The notes beneath the pieces are model-generated. The model searched no databases and was not told the DNA's origin. It saw only the letters and a program-made list of their open reading frames with translations. Shown here piece by piece: positions 7,750 through 16,146 of a DNA stretch of 64,000 bases. The position numbers and the translations under genes are program-made. Every line of letters begins with the position of its first letter. The stretch's first letter is position 1. The stretch comes from Couchioplanes caeruleus (GTDB lineage: Bacteria; Actinomycetota; Actinomycetes; Mycobacteriales; Micromonosporaceae), in assembly GCF_003751945.1 (NCBI RefSeq), contig NZ_RJKL01000001.1:558001-622000 (forward strand), read 5' to 3'.

Positions 7750-8502
7750 TCATTCGGTGGACGGCCACAACTGCACGAGCACCCGACCTTCCACGGTGTC
7801 CTGACGGTAGGCGACGTCGTCGCGGGAATCGCGGGACACCTCCCGGTGGTCACCGAGAAGGTAGAGGAAGCCGTCGGGCACGGTGGTGGTGCGGCAGTCG
7901 GTCCGCGCGGCCCGCGGATCCGCGGGCAGATAGGGCTCATCCACCGGCCGGCCGTTGCGGAACACCTTGCCGTCGCGGCACTCGATGGTGTCGCCGGGCA
8001 GCCCGACGACCCGCTTGACGGTGGTCCAGGACGGCGATCCGGCCTCGGCCGGCATCGACACCAGGACGATGTCGCCGTGGTCGATGCCGGCGAGCCGGTG
8101 ACCGAGCTTGTCGATCAGGAACCGTTCGCCGATCAGCATGGTCGGTGACATGCCTCCGCTCGGCACGAAGCGCACTGTCAGCGCGTACTGATTCGTCAGG
8201 AATCCGGCGACGGCGCCGATCACCGCCACCATGACGATCCGGCGGCTGATCCGGGTGTACCGGGGAAGCTGCCGGACCCGGGCCCGGCGTTCCTGCCAGA
8301 CCGCGCGCAGCCCACCCGCGGCCCAGCGCACAGCCTCCCAGCCGCCGCGCGTCTCGCCGAATTCGGCGAGGACCGCCTCGCCCCAGATCCCGCCGGGCCG
8401 GCCGCGGCGCCCCCGTACCGCCGCGGCCAGCACGACGTACGCCAGCCGCCGCAGGAATGTCTCGTCCTGCCGTTGCCGGCGGGTCACGATGGATGTGCTC
8501 AT
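7750..8502 (-). CDS. Signal peptidase I-like protein lacking the expected catalytic serine
   Basis: A 250-residue S26-family protein with a cytoplasmic N-terminus, one membrane segment (about residues 88-104) and an outer catalytic domain. Box B reads VPSGGMSPTM, whereas active enzymes have S-x-S-M (PSGSMxPT), so the nucleophile position is Gly117. The general base is present (Lys163 in VKRVVGLPGD), as is the GDHREVSRDSR box. GGC for glycine is one base from AGC for serine. Its ATG overlaps the stop of the PadR gene by 4 bp, so translation is coupled. It may be an inactive or regulatory paralogue, or use another residue. Confidence 0.85.
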   Translation of the reverse strand: MSTSIVTRRQRQDETFLRRLAYVVLAAAVRGRRGRPGGIWGEAVLAEFGETRGGWEAVRWAAGGLRAVWQERRARVRQLPRYTRISRRIVMVAVIGAVAGFLTNQYALTVRFVPSGGMSPTMLIGERFLIDKLGHRLAGIDHGDIVLVSMPAEAGSPSWTTVKRVVGLPGDTIECRDGKVFRNGRPVDEPYLPADPRAARTDCRTTTVPDGFLYLLGDHREVSRDSRDDVAYRQDTVEGRVLVQLWPSTE

Positions 8503-8852
8503 GCCGCACCACCCGCGGTGCGCGCCTGCGCGATCGGGCCCGGGCGGCGTCGGACGACGGCCGCAGCGGCGGCGGCGCTGGAGCGATCGGCGAGCCGCTG
8601 CCTCGCCAACACCAGCCCGTCACTGCTCAGTCGGTACATGTGCCGGGGCGGGCGGCCGGGTTCACCGGACGGCTCCCAGCCGGTTTCCAGGAGCCCTTGG
8701 TCGGCCAGCCGCATCAGGATCGGATACAAGGTGCCCGAGGCCAGCGACGTCTGCTTGCTCAGGTCGTAGCCGTAGCGCCACTGGGCCGGGTCGGCGAGCA
8801 GCGCCTCGAACAGGCACAGAGTCTGAGGTGAGGTGTGAGGGATTCTTGGCAC
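8499..8852 (-). CDS. PadR-family transcriptional regulator
   Basis: A 117-residue winged-helix regulator. The PadR core is clear: LLADPAQWRYGYDLSKQTSL, then SGTLYPILMRLADQGLLETGW and the wing PGRPPRHMYRLS. A short basic tail follows. It starts at GTG 8852, and on the minus strand TAGAGT lies 6 nt upstream, so it is probably leaderless. Its stop overlaps the start of the signal-peptidase-like gene by 4 bp. PadR proteins often control the gene they are coupled to, so it may regulate the peptidase. Confidence 0.85.
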   Translation of the reverse strand: MPRIPHTSPQTLCLFEALLADPAQWRYGYDLSKQTSLASGTLYPILMRLADQGLLETGWEPSGEPGRPPRHMYRLSSDGLVLARQRLADRSSAAAAAAVVRRRPGPIAQARTAGGAA

Positions 8853-8869
8853 GGCGAAACTCTACATAA

Positions 8870-9010
8870 CTCGGCTTTCCTGTTCAAGATCCCTGGCGGA
8901 ACCGGGCCGCCGGCATCCTCGTCCTGGCCGCGGCCATCGTCGCAGCCTGCGTCAACGCCGGCACCGACAGCCGGCCCGCAGACACGCCCACAGCGAACCC
9001 CCCCACCAAC
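8870..9010 (+). pseudogene. Fragment of a small membrane/lipoprotein gene
   Basis: Frame 2 of this stretch reads RNRAAGILVLAAAIVAACVN then AGTDSRPADTPTANPPTN: a hydrophobic segment with a lipobox-like AAC and a Pro/Thr linker, as at the start of a small secreted lipoprotein. No start codon is available in frame and the sequence stops resembling a protein where the IS110 relic begins (about 9015). It may be the target gene into which the element inserted. Confidence 0.3.
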
Positions 9011-9014
9011 AGCC

Positions 9015-9991
9015 CACGGATTACGTCAGCTCCTGGACCTGCTCGCCGCTGCCGGAGACAGCGCCGCGGCGCCGATCCCGGTGGCCGTCGAGCGGCCCCG
9101 AGGCCTACTGGTTTCGTGTCTACGCGCCACGGGCCGGCCGGTGTTCGCGATCAACCCATTCGCGGTGTCGCGTTATCGCGCGCCACGGCGCGTCCGGCAA
9201 GATGTCCGACCACGGTGATGCCATGACCCTGGCGCACATCCTGCGCACCGACATGGACGCCCACCGGCGCATCCCCGACGACAGCCATCTCGCCCAGGCG
9301 ATCGCCGTGCTGGCCCGCGCCCAGCAGGACGCGGTCTGGGACCGCCTGCAACTTGTCCAGCGCGTGCGCTCCCTGCTGCACGACTACTACCCCGCGGCTC
9401 TCACCGCGTTCGCCCATCTGCCGAACGGGGGCCTCGGCCGTCCCGACCCCCCAGCGCTGCTGACGATCGCGCCGACTCCTGCCCGAGCAGCAAGGCTGAC
9501 CCGGACACAGATCCTGGCCGCTGTCAGGCGTGGCAGAACAGGACCTCGCCGCCGCCGTCGAGGAGGTCTTCGCCAAGCATCCCAGCTCCGACGTCATCAC
9601 CAGCTTCCCCGGCCTCGGACCGCTGGTCGGCGCCCGACTGCTCGCCGAACTCGGCGACGACCCCACCCGCTTCTCCGACGCCCGAGCCGTCAAGGCCTAC
9701 GCCGGCGCCGCACCCGTCACCCGTGCCAGCGGAAGATCACACCGGGTCATGGCCCGCCGCGTGAAGAACCAACGCCTCGCCGCTGCCGGCTACGTCTGGG
9801 CCTTCGCCGCCTTACGCGCCGCACCCGGCGTCCGCGCCCACTACGACCGACGCCGCGCCGTCGGCGACACCCACATCGCCGCGCTACGCCACCTGTTCAA
9901 CCGGCTCCTCGGCTGCCTGCACCACTGCCCACGCAGCGCAACGAACTACCAGGAGTCCTCCGCCTTCGTACTACCGGCCGCATCCAGCTGA
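9015..9991 (+). mobile_element. Degenerate IS110-family transposase
   Basis: Three consecutive frame segments rebuild an IS110-type transposase. 9015-9200 carries HGLRQLLDLLAAAGD and VFAINPFAVSRYR. 9202-9530 carries SDHGDAMTLAHILRTDMDAH and RVRSLLHDYYPAALTAFAHL (end of the DEDD domain). 9530-9991 carries the Transposase_20 C-domain (ITSFPGLGPLVGARLLAELG, AVKAYAGAAPVTRASGRSH, stop at 9991). The N-terminal catalytic strand is absent and at least two frameshifts separate the pieces, so the element is dead. IS110 elements lack terminal inverted repeats, so its exact edges cannot be set. Confidence 0.8.
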
Positions 9992-10010
9992 CATCGCGGC
10001 GCACCAGCCG

Positions 10011-10364
10011 CTACTGCGCCTCGACTCGGTAGCCCACATGCGGTGAACCAGACGACAGGCGGACCACGTAACCCCAGCGCTGCAGGACCTGCATGATCCT
10101 GGCGGCGCCCGGTGGGTTCGCCGAATGGATGTAGACGGTTCCGATGTCGAAGGGACTCCCTTCGAACGCTGCCTGCTCGAGCAGCTCGACGACCGGCCAG
10201 ATCGTGTCGTCCCCACCCAGGTCGTGGTCCAGCCACAACTCGGCCAACCGCTGGGCGCGGTAACGCTGCAGTAAGTCAATCCCCGCCGCGCTGCTACGCG
10301 CCACATGCGCCGCCCGGCCGTCAACGAACGAACGGAGATCGTCGATCAGAACCACGGGCAGCAT
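10011..10364 (-). CDS. Cyclic-phosphate-processing receiver-like (cREC) domain protein
   Basis: A 117-residue single-domain protein opening MLPVVLIDDLRSFVDGRA, with the conserved acidic cluster AELWLDHDLGGDD, a central IGTVYIHSANPPGAARIMQ strand-helix and the ending GYRVEAQ. The layout (IDDLR, LDHDLG, HS-NP) matches the cREC group of receiver-like folds, predicted from comparative genomics to process cyclic phosphates or RNA ends. The frame is open to 10463; the ATG at 10364 is preferred because homologous domains start here and GGGGTGAG lies upstream. It stands alone beside an IS110 relic. Confidence 0.65.
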   Translation of the reverse strand: MLPVVLIDDLRSFVDGRAAHVARSSAAGIDLLQRYRAQRLAELWLDHDLGGDDTIWPVVELLEQAAFEGSPFDIGTVYIHSANPPGAARIMQVLQRWGYVVRLSSGSPHVGYRVEAQ

Positions 10365-10503
10365 CTCGGCACTCACCCCGTCATCGTGACCGACGGCGCG
10401 GTGGATCTCCATCGAAAAGCGCCGGCTTGACGCCGTAACGACATCGGATGTCTGGTGACACATTCCTTTCCAACACCCCGGAGGGTGGCGCAGCGGGGCC
10501 CGG

Positions 10504-12387
10504 TCAGCCGGCCAGGGGCAGCAGCACCTTGGAGACGCCCAGGCGGACGCCGACCTCGGTGCCGGCCGGGTAGCGCAGGGTGTGGTCGCGATCCGTCGAG
10601 ATCAGCACGAGCCCGATGCGGTGGCCGGAGGCGAACACGTGGTCCTGCGTCTGCAGGTTCCAGCGGAATGTGTACGCCTTGCCCGCCTCGATCGGCCTGC
10701 TGTGCGACGGTGACAGCCGGTTGCGGACGTCGAGCCAGCCGCGGCTGACGATCTCGAACGGGGTCTGCTCGGTCACGTACTCACGGCGGTTGAAGCAGCC
10801 CGGGTCCTCGGGGATGCCCGGGCCGATGCAGTCCTGTTGGCCGGGCACCGTCCGGATGCCCGCGAAGCGGTCGGCCGTGCCGTAGTCGACCAGCAGCGCC
10901 GTCAGGTACGGCGACTTGCCGGCGAGGTCGGCGCGGATCGTGATCTCGGGAGTGCCGGAGAGGCGGGCCTCCTTCTCCAGCGGCGCGGAGAGATAGGACA
11001 GCCGGTTCGGGTCCGCGCCGAGCTCCTGCGCGACCAGATCCTCGGCGGTGCGCGACGGCTCGTCCACGAAGGTCTGCCTGGCACCGGCCGGGGCCGGCCA
11101 CGGCTGCAGGGTGCCCACCCGTCCGTCCGCCGCGGGGCCGCCGAGGGCGAGGGCCGACGACGCCGTGCCGGACACCGGCCAGGTCGTGGCCGTGCGCCAC
11201 TGGCCGGGTGCCACCTCGACGTCCGCCATCGGCTCGCGCATGATGCCGGTGTCGATGCGGTAGAGCCACTGGTCGAACCAGCGGTGCAGGGTGGCGAGCC
11301 ACGCATCGCGCCGGACGTGGAACGGGTCGGTGTGGCCGGCCTGGTGCCACCAGATCTTGCGGGGCACACCGCGGCGGGCGAGGGCGTCCCACCACTGGCC
11401 GGCCTGCTGCGTGCGGACGTTGTCGTCGTGCAGGCCGTGCACCAGCAGCACGCTGGCGCGCACCTTGGCGGCGTCGCGAAGGTAGTCCCGCTCGGCCCAG
11501 AAGCGGCTGTGGTCGCCGGTCTCGCGGTCCTGCTCGCGCTCCAGGCCGGCCATCACGCCCGCACAGGTCTCGGGGTTCTCGCGGGTGAGCACCGCCTTGG
11601 CCAGGACGTCGGTGTCCTCGCCCTGGAAGCCGCCGGGCGCCACGACGCCGCCGTTGGCGCGGTAGTAGTCGTACCAGCGGGAGATGGCGGCGATCGGGAC
11701 GATCGTCTCGAGCCCGCGCACGCCGGTCGCGGCCACCGCGTTGGGCAGGGTGCCGTTGTACGACACGCCGATCATCCCGGTGCGGCCGGTGGACCACGAG
11801 GCGAGGGCCGGGGCGCCGGACTCGTCGAAGCCCGGGGCGCGCCCGTTGAGCCAGTCGATCACGGCCTTCATGCCGAGCGTCTCGTTGCGTCCGCCGGAGG
11901 TCGGGCAGCCGGTCGAGCCGCCGGTGCCGAGGCTGTCGGCGTAGGCGACCGCGTAGCCGCGGGGCACGAAGTAGTTGTCGAGGTAGCCGGAGAAGACGAT
12001 GGTCTCGGCCGCCCGGTCCCTACCGGCGGCCGCGCTGCGGCGGGCGGCGGCGCCGTCGCGGTCGATGTCGTCGTGATTGGGTACGTCGTTGAGCCCGGCG
12101 TAGTAGGGGCTGGGCTGGAAGATCACGGGGATCTTGCGGGTGTCGCCGGTCTCGCGGGGCCGGATGATGCGCACCGCGACGCGGTCGGGCCGGCCGTCGG
12201 CGTCGCTGTCGACCGGCACCTGCACCCACACCCGCTCGCGGATGGCCTGGCTGTAGTCGTAGACGGGCTCGGTGCCGCGGGGCCCGGCGGACGGCTGCGC
12301 GGCGGTGGCGACCGCCGCCGGGGAGAGAACGGTGATGACGGCGCAGGCGGCGGCCAGCAGCCGCGCCCCACCCCGGAAAGTTCGCAT
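10504..12387 (-). CDS. Secreted X-Pro dipeptidyl-peptidase / CocE-NonD family hydrolase
   Basis: A 627-residue exported serine hydrolase. The signal peptide is MRTFRGGARLLAAACAVITV followed by LSPAAVATAAQ. An alpha/beta-hydrolase domain carries the nucleophile Ser209 in GVSYNG, the acid at Asp321/322 (GLHDDNVRT) and His352 (AGHTDPFH). A C-terminal jelly-roll domain (from about residue 410) ends LGVSKVLLPLAG. This is the standard Streptomyces Xaa-Pro dipeptidyl-peptidase arrangement, releasing X-Pro dipeptides outside the cell. The ATG at 12387 is chosen for the signal peptide and GGAGG 10 nt upstream; the frame runs open to 12597. Confidence 0.9.
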   Translation of the reverse strand: MRTFRGGARLLAAACAVITVLSPAAVATAAQPSAGPRGTEPVYDYSQAIRERVWVQVPVDSDADGRPDRVAVRIIRPRETGDTRKIPVIFQPSPYYAGLNDVPNHDDIDRDGAAARRSAAAGRDRAAETIVFSGYLDNYFVPRGYAVAYADSLGTGGSTGCPTSGGRNETLGMKAVIDWLNGRAPGFDESGAPALASWSTGRTGMIGVSYNGTLPNAVAATGVRGLETIVPIAAISRWYDYYRANGGVVAPGGFQGEDTDVLAKAVLTRENPETCAGVMAGLEREQDRETGDHSRFWAERDYLRDAAKVRASVLLVHGLHDDNVRTQQAGQWWDALARRGVPRKIWWHQAGHTDPFHVRRDAWLATLHRWFDQWLYRIDTGIMREPMADVEVAPGQWRTATTWPVSGTASSALALGGPAADGRVGTLQPWPAPAGARQTFVDEPSRTAEDLVAQELGADPNRLSYLSAPLEKEARLSGTPEITIRADLAGKSPYLTALLVDYGTADRFAGIRTVPGQQDCIGPGIPEDPGCFNRREYVTEQTPFEIVSRGWLDVRNRLSPSHSRPIEAGKAYTFRWNLQTQDHVFASGHRIGLVLISTDRDHTLRYPAGTEVGVRLGVSKVLLPLAG

Positions 12388-12745
12388 CGTCGACTGGCCT
12401 CCGGCTCGGACTCGGAGCCACACCTTATCGTCCAATGTCGATATGCCGCGGACAGGCTCCGGAAGGGACTGATCGGAAGCGGTCACGAGTCCTGAACTCG
12501 GAGTCGTGAACCCCGCCTCCGTGCGGGCCGGCGCCGGATATGCGGCGTGAGCCCTCGATCGCTTGCCCCGCCTCGACCAACGGTAACAACGCTGCACTGG
12601 CGCGACTGAGCACCGGAAATTGTCATTTCAGGACACGTTGACCTTGGCATGAATCACGCCTTGTAATCCGCCGAATACGCTCCGTACGCTGTGGTCAGGA
12701 AAGGCCATCGATCGGCTTGAGCGCCATGACTCCGGGGAGCGTCGC
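12388..12745. other. Divergent promoter region, no gene
   Basis: This 358-bp gap separates the X-Pro peptidase (minus) from the GNAT-like gene (plus). A good promoter for the plus-strand gene is listed separately. TATCG-N8-CGATA near 12427-12444 is a short inverted repeat close to the peptidase start. I see no coding frame with plausible codon use. Confidence 0.45.
12638..12667 (+). promoter_or_regulatory. Sigma70-type promoter of the GNAT-like gene
   Basis: TTGACC (12638-12643) and TGTAAT (12662-12667) are separated by 18 bp. Transcription would start near 12674, giving a leader of about 70 nt with GGGGAG in front of the ATG at 12746. Confidence 0.5.
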
Positions 12746-13297
12746 ATGGTTATCAAGGTTGTCGAGCAGATCAACGACGACGAGCTCATCGAGACCGCGT
12801 GGAAGATGTACGAGGAGTCGTTCCGCGGCCTGAACGCCCTGGCGGTCCAGCGTCATCTCATGTTCCGTCACGAGTTCGAGGACGTGATGCGCGACGGCCG
12901 GGTGCAGAAGTACCTGAGCCTCGACGACGAGGGCACGCTGTGCGGGCTGTCCACGTACACCAATGACCTGGACGCCATGCCGTTGATCTCGCCGCAGTAT
13001 TTCGAGCGGCGCTGGCCGGAGCTCTACGCCCAGCGCAAGATCTGGTATTGCGGCTTCGTCGCGGTGCTGCCCGGCGGGCGAGCCAGCTCCTCGTTCTCCG
13101 ACCTGGTCGAGGCGATGTACCTGATCGCCGCCGCGCAGAACGGCATCATCGGGCTCGACTTCTGCCAGCACAACGACGAGAAGCGCAAGATGAGCCGGGT
13201 CATCCGGCTGATGCTGCAACGCTTCTCCGGCAACTGCGAGGCCGAGATGATGGACGCGCAGCAGTTCTGGCTCTACCGCTTCCCGCAGGCGGCCTGA
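12746..13297 (+). CDS. GNAT-like protein of unknown function
   Basis: A 183-residue soluble protein with no signal or membrane segment. Notable stretches are AWKMYEESFRGLNALAVQRH, CGLSTYTNDLDAMPLISPQY and KIWYCGFVAVLPGGRASSSF. The order (helix, recognition strand, beta strand, then a glycine-rich turn in the acetyl-CoA position) suggests an acetyltransferase-like fold, but the canonical RGxGxG/A loop is not conserved. It could instead be a related non-catalytic fold. It has its own promoter and GGGGAG ribosome site. The fold call is inference and the substrate is unknown. Confidence 0.6.
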   Translation: MVIKVVEQINDDELIETAWKMYEESFRGLNALAVQRHLMFRHEFEDVMRDGRVQKYLSLDDEGTLCGLSTYTNDLDAMPLISPQYFERRWPELYAQRKIWYCGFVAVLPGGRASSSFSDLVEAMYLIAAAQNGIIGLDFCQHNDEKRKMSRVIRLMLQRFSGNCEAEMMDAQQFWLYRFPQAA

Positions 13298-13422
13298 GCA
13301 CGCCGTCACCGCCCGCCGCTTCGCACCGGATCGCGCTCTTGGGGGGCTGACGGTCCGGCCGGCACGGTGACCTCCTTCCTGTCCGGGATCGACGGGCGGT
13401 TCGGCGCGTTCTGTGGGGTGGG

Positions 13423-15240
13423 CTACTTCCAGCGGGACGGCTCGGGTGGGGTCTCCCACGGCTGTTCGGGCGGGGTCTCCCAGGGTCCCTGCCCGGGAGG
13501 GGTGTGCCAGGACGCCGACGGGCCCGGCGGGGTCCGCCATGGCGGGGGCTGCTCGGGCGAAGGCGTCCAGGTCGGTGGTTCCCCGGGGCCCTGCCGCGTC
13601 GGGGAGGGCTCGTCGTCCCACGGCGCCGAGGGCTGGGACGGAACCGACCACGGCGGGGACACCTCGGTGGGGGCGTCCCACGGCGGCTCGGGCGGGGCCT
13701 CGTGCGGCAGGGCACCGGCGGCGAGCATCGCGCGGGCGCTGATCGGCTCGGTGTGCGAGCCCTTGAGGCGGGGTGCGTCGGCGATGAACCCGCTGTCCGC
13801 GCCCCGGCCGATCGCGGCGTACACCTCGGGGCGGGCCGCGCGCATGACGACCGCCCAGATGAAGCCGACGACGGCGAAGACGGCGTAGCCGGTCGGGAAG
13901 AGCCAGTGGAAGATCGAGCCGGCTTCCACCTGCAGCAGGTCGCCGAGGCCGTAGACGGTCGCGAACAGGATGACGCTCAACAGCAGGAAGGCGACGATCG
14001 GCGACACCTGGCCGCGCCAGACGTTCTCCTGGTGGCGGTGCCGCAGGAAGAACGCGATCACCGCGGCCGAGGCGCTCCACATGAGGATGAGTACGCCCAG
14101 GCCGCCCACGACGGTGAGCCATGCGAAGAGATAGACCAGCGGGTCGGCACCGGTGATCCGGTAGACGATGAGCACGCCGAGCGCGAGCAGGCTCTGCGAC
14201 AGCGATCCGACGATCGGCGCGCCGGTGCGCGGATGGGTGTATCCCCACGTGTGCGGCAGCACGCCCTCGCGGCCGAGCGCGAACTGGTAGCGCGCCACCG
14301 CGGCGTGGAAGGCCAACAGCGCGGCGAAGATGCTGGTCATGAAGAGGACGTAGCCGAGGTTGATCAGCGCCTCGGGCAGGTGCGGGCCGACCAGCGCGAA
14401 GACCAGGTCGGTCTCCTCCGCCCGGGCCGCCGCCACGATGTTGCCCGGCCCCGCGCCCACGGACATGGCCCAGGCGGACAGTCCGCAGAGCAGCCCGGCG
14501 AGGATGACGGCCCAGTGGGTCGCCCGGGCGATCGTGCGGCGGGGGTCCTTCGCCTCCTCCGAGAGCACGACCGTCGCCTCGAAGCCGACGAAACCGCCGA
14601 TGGCGAGCACCATCATGGCCGCCACCTCGGGGGTGAAGACCTGCGCCGGCGACAGCGTCGCGAACGACACCGATCCGCCGGCCGGGTTGGCCACCATCAC
14701 GATGTCGTAGACGAGCACGATGACGATCTCGGCGATCAGCAGGACGGCGAGCACCTTGCCGCTGAGGTCGACCCAGAGCAGGCCGAGCACGGCGACCAGC
14801 ACCCAGGCGACGATGGCGCAGGTGAACCAGCCGACCTGGAAGCCCAGCCCGTCGAGCACCCCGGACGCGACGACGCCGAAGAGGCCGAAGAGGCCGATCT
14901 GCATCAGCGCGTAGGCCGGCAGCGCCACGAACGCCGCGCCGACGCCGGGTATGCGGCCCAGCCCGTGGCTGATATACGAGTAGAACGCCCCGCTGTTGAC
15001 GATGTGCCGGCTCATCGCGACGAAGCCGACCGTGAAGATCGACAGGATCCCCGCGACGACCAGGTAGACCACGGGCACGGCGGTGTTGCCGACGACCGCG
15101 TAGATCGTCGTGATGGCCCCGATGACCACGGTGAGCGGGGCGGCGCCCGCCACCCCGAAGAAGACCACCGAGGGAACGCCGAGCCGGTTTCGTGCGAGGG
15201 CGGTGGAGACAATGTCGGGCTCAGACATGTCGCGCGCCAT
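13423..15240 (-). CDS. APC-superfamily amino-acid permease with a long Pro/Trp-rich tail
   Basis: A 605-residue protein. Residues about 15-480 are a 12-TM APC transporter: the opening GVPSVVFFGVAGAAPLTVVI, GGFVGFEATVVLSEEAKDPR (typical of helix 6) and ALGREGVLPHTWG. The last 120 residues are a polar cytosolic tail made of irregular repeats such as EPPWDAPTE, PPPWRTPPGP, PPEQPWETPP, ending PSRWK. The ATG at 15240 has GGGAGG 6 nt upstream. Expected role is uptake of an amino acid or amine. The tail is not part of the usual family architecture and may be a docking or low-complexity region. Confidence 0.85.
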   Translation of the reverse strand: MARDMSEPDIVSTALARNRLGVPSVVFFGVAGAAPLTVVIGAITTIYAVVGNTAVPVVYLVVAGILSIFTVGFVAMSRHIVNSGAFYSYISHGLGRIPGVGAAFVALPAYALMQIGLFGLFGVVASGVLDGLGFQVGWFTCAIVAWVLVAVLGLLWVDLSGKVLAVLLIAEIVIVLVYDIVMVANPAGGSVSFATLSPAQVFTPEVAAMMVLAIGGFVGFEATVVLSEEAKDPRRTIARATHWAVILAGLLCGLSAWAMSVGAGPGNIVAAARAEETDLVFALVGPHLPEALINLGYVLFMTSIFAALLAFHAAVARYQFALGREGVLPHTWGYTHPRTGAPIVGSLSQSLLALGVLIVYRITGADPLVYLFAWLTVVGGLGVLILMWSASAAVIAFFLRHRHQENVWRGQVSPIVAFLLLSVILFATVYGLGDLLQVEAGSIFHWLFPTGYAVFAVVGFIWAVVMRAARPEVYAAIGRGADSGFIADAPRLKGSHTEPISARAMLAAGALPHEAPPEPPWDAPTEVSPPWSVPSQPSAPWDDEPSPTRQGPGEPPTWTPSPEQPPPWRTPPGPSASWHTPPGQGPWETPPEQPWETPPEPSRWK

Positions 15241-15302
15241 CAAGAGCCTCCCAGCCCATTGATCGATGTTGTCCCGCCGGCGGTGGTGACGGCCGACGGC
15301 AC

Positions 15303-15941
15303 TCACCTGCGCCCGACGGCGAGCACCGAGCCGACGGACGCCTCGGTCTGCTCGATCAACTGACGGAAGTCCTCCGGCAGGGTGCCGATGGCGGTGGGGA
15401 GCTGGGTCAGGGCGTGACGGTGCACCTCGAAGTCCCACAGGACGTGGCGGGTCAGGCCGGTCGCGACGACCAGACCGGCGAGCAGCCGGTCGCTCACCGA
15501 CATCTGCAGGCCGCGGACCATGATGTTGGCGAGCCGCATCGGTGCCCACGCCGCCGCGTTGCGCTGCGCCTCGTTGTTGGGCATATAGAAGGTCTGGGTA
15601 CTCAGCATCCGGCGTCGGGTCACGGATTCCACCGCGCCGACGCGCATCAGCCGCTCCCCCACCCGGTCGGCCGCGTCCTGTGACAGATATGCCAGCCAGG
15701 TGCGCACTTCGCGGTGCTGCGGCTGGGCGATGAGCAATTCCAGCACGGAATGGGACAGCGAGTCCCGCGGCGGCTGGCGGCTCTCGATGTAGAGATCGCC
15801 GTCGAAGATCCGCAGGCGTCCCTCGAGCATCAATTCGCCGAGCATTGCCGCGGCGAGCCCCAGGCCGGTTGCCCGGGGGTGCAGACGTGACCGGCCGGTC
15901 CGGTCCTCGTGTGCGATCAGGAAGAACTGGTCAGCCAGCAC
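15303..15941 (-). CDS. GPP34 (GOLPH3/VPS74-like) family protein
   Basis: A 212-residue protein opening VLADQFFLIAHEDRTGRSRL, followed by GLGLAAAMLGELMLEGRLRI and a helical remainder (VLWDFEVHRHALTQLPTAIG). This is the actinobacterial GPP34 pattern, related to the eukaryotic Golgi phosphoprotein that binds phosphoinositides. The bacterial role is unestablished. The GTG at 15941 is preferred because AAGGAG lies 7 nt upstream and the domain starts there. It sits on the same strand upstream of the APC permease, 62 nt away, so the two may be co-transcribed. Confidence 0.8.
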   Translation of the reverse strand: MLADQFFLIAHEDRTGRSRLHPRATGLGLAAAMLGELMLEGRLRIFDGDLYIESRQPPRDSLSHSVLELLIAQPQHREVRTWLAYLSQDAADRVGERLMRVGAVESVTRRRMLSTQTFYMPNNEAQRNAAAWAPMRLANIMVRGLQMSVSDRLLAGLVVATGLTRHVLWDFEVHRHALTQLPTAIGTLPEDFRQLIEQTEASVGSVLAVGRR

Positions 15942-16146
15942 GCCGCCACTCCTTAGACAAAAAACCTGAGACACCTCGGCGGGCAAACACCCGTGGGGAA
16001 GGCAATATCTCGCTGTCCGAAGCATCATGTACCTCGCTTCGAGGTCAATGCAAGAAGTACTAGACTCGCGGCAGTCCCGCTCGTCCAAATTGGATCATGA
16101 GACGATGGGACGACGGTGGCGACGACCCGAGATCGAGGGAGTCACG

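Noticed and set aside
9202..10032. An intact 276-residue transposase
   Set aside because: Only the first about 110 codons are transposase-like. The rest is out of frame with the C-terminal domain, which continues in another frame from 9530.
10837..12495. A 552-codon plus-strand frame antisense to the X-Pro peptidase
   Set aside because: The peptidase on the minus strand has a signal peptide and full catalytic triad. The opposite frame has no recognisable domain and is repetitive Val/Gly/Arg sequence.
12695..14248. A 517-codon minus-strand frame across the GNAT-like gene and permease end
   Set aside because: It is antisense to one gene and out of frame with another, with no domain. Both real genes explain the sequence better.
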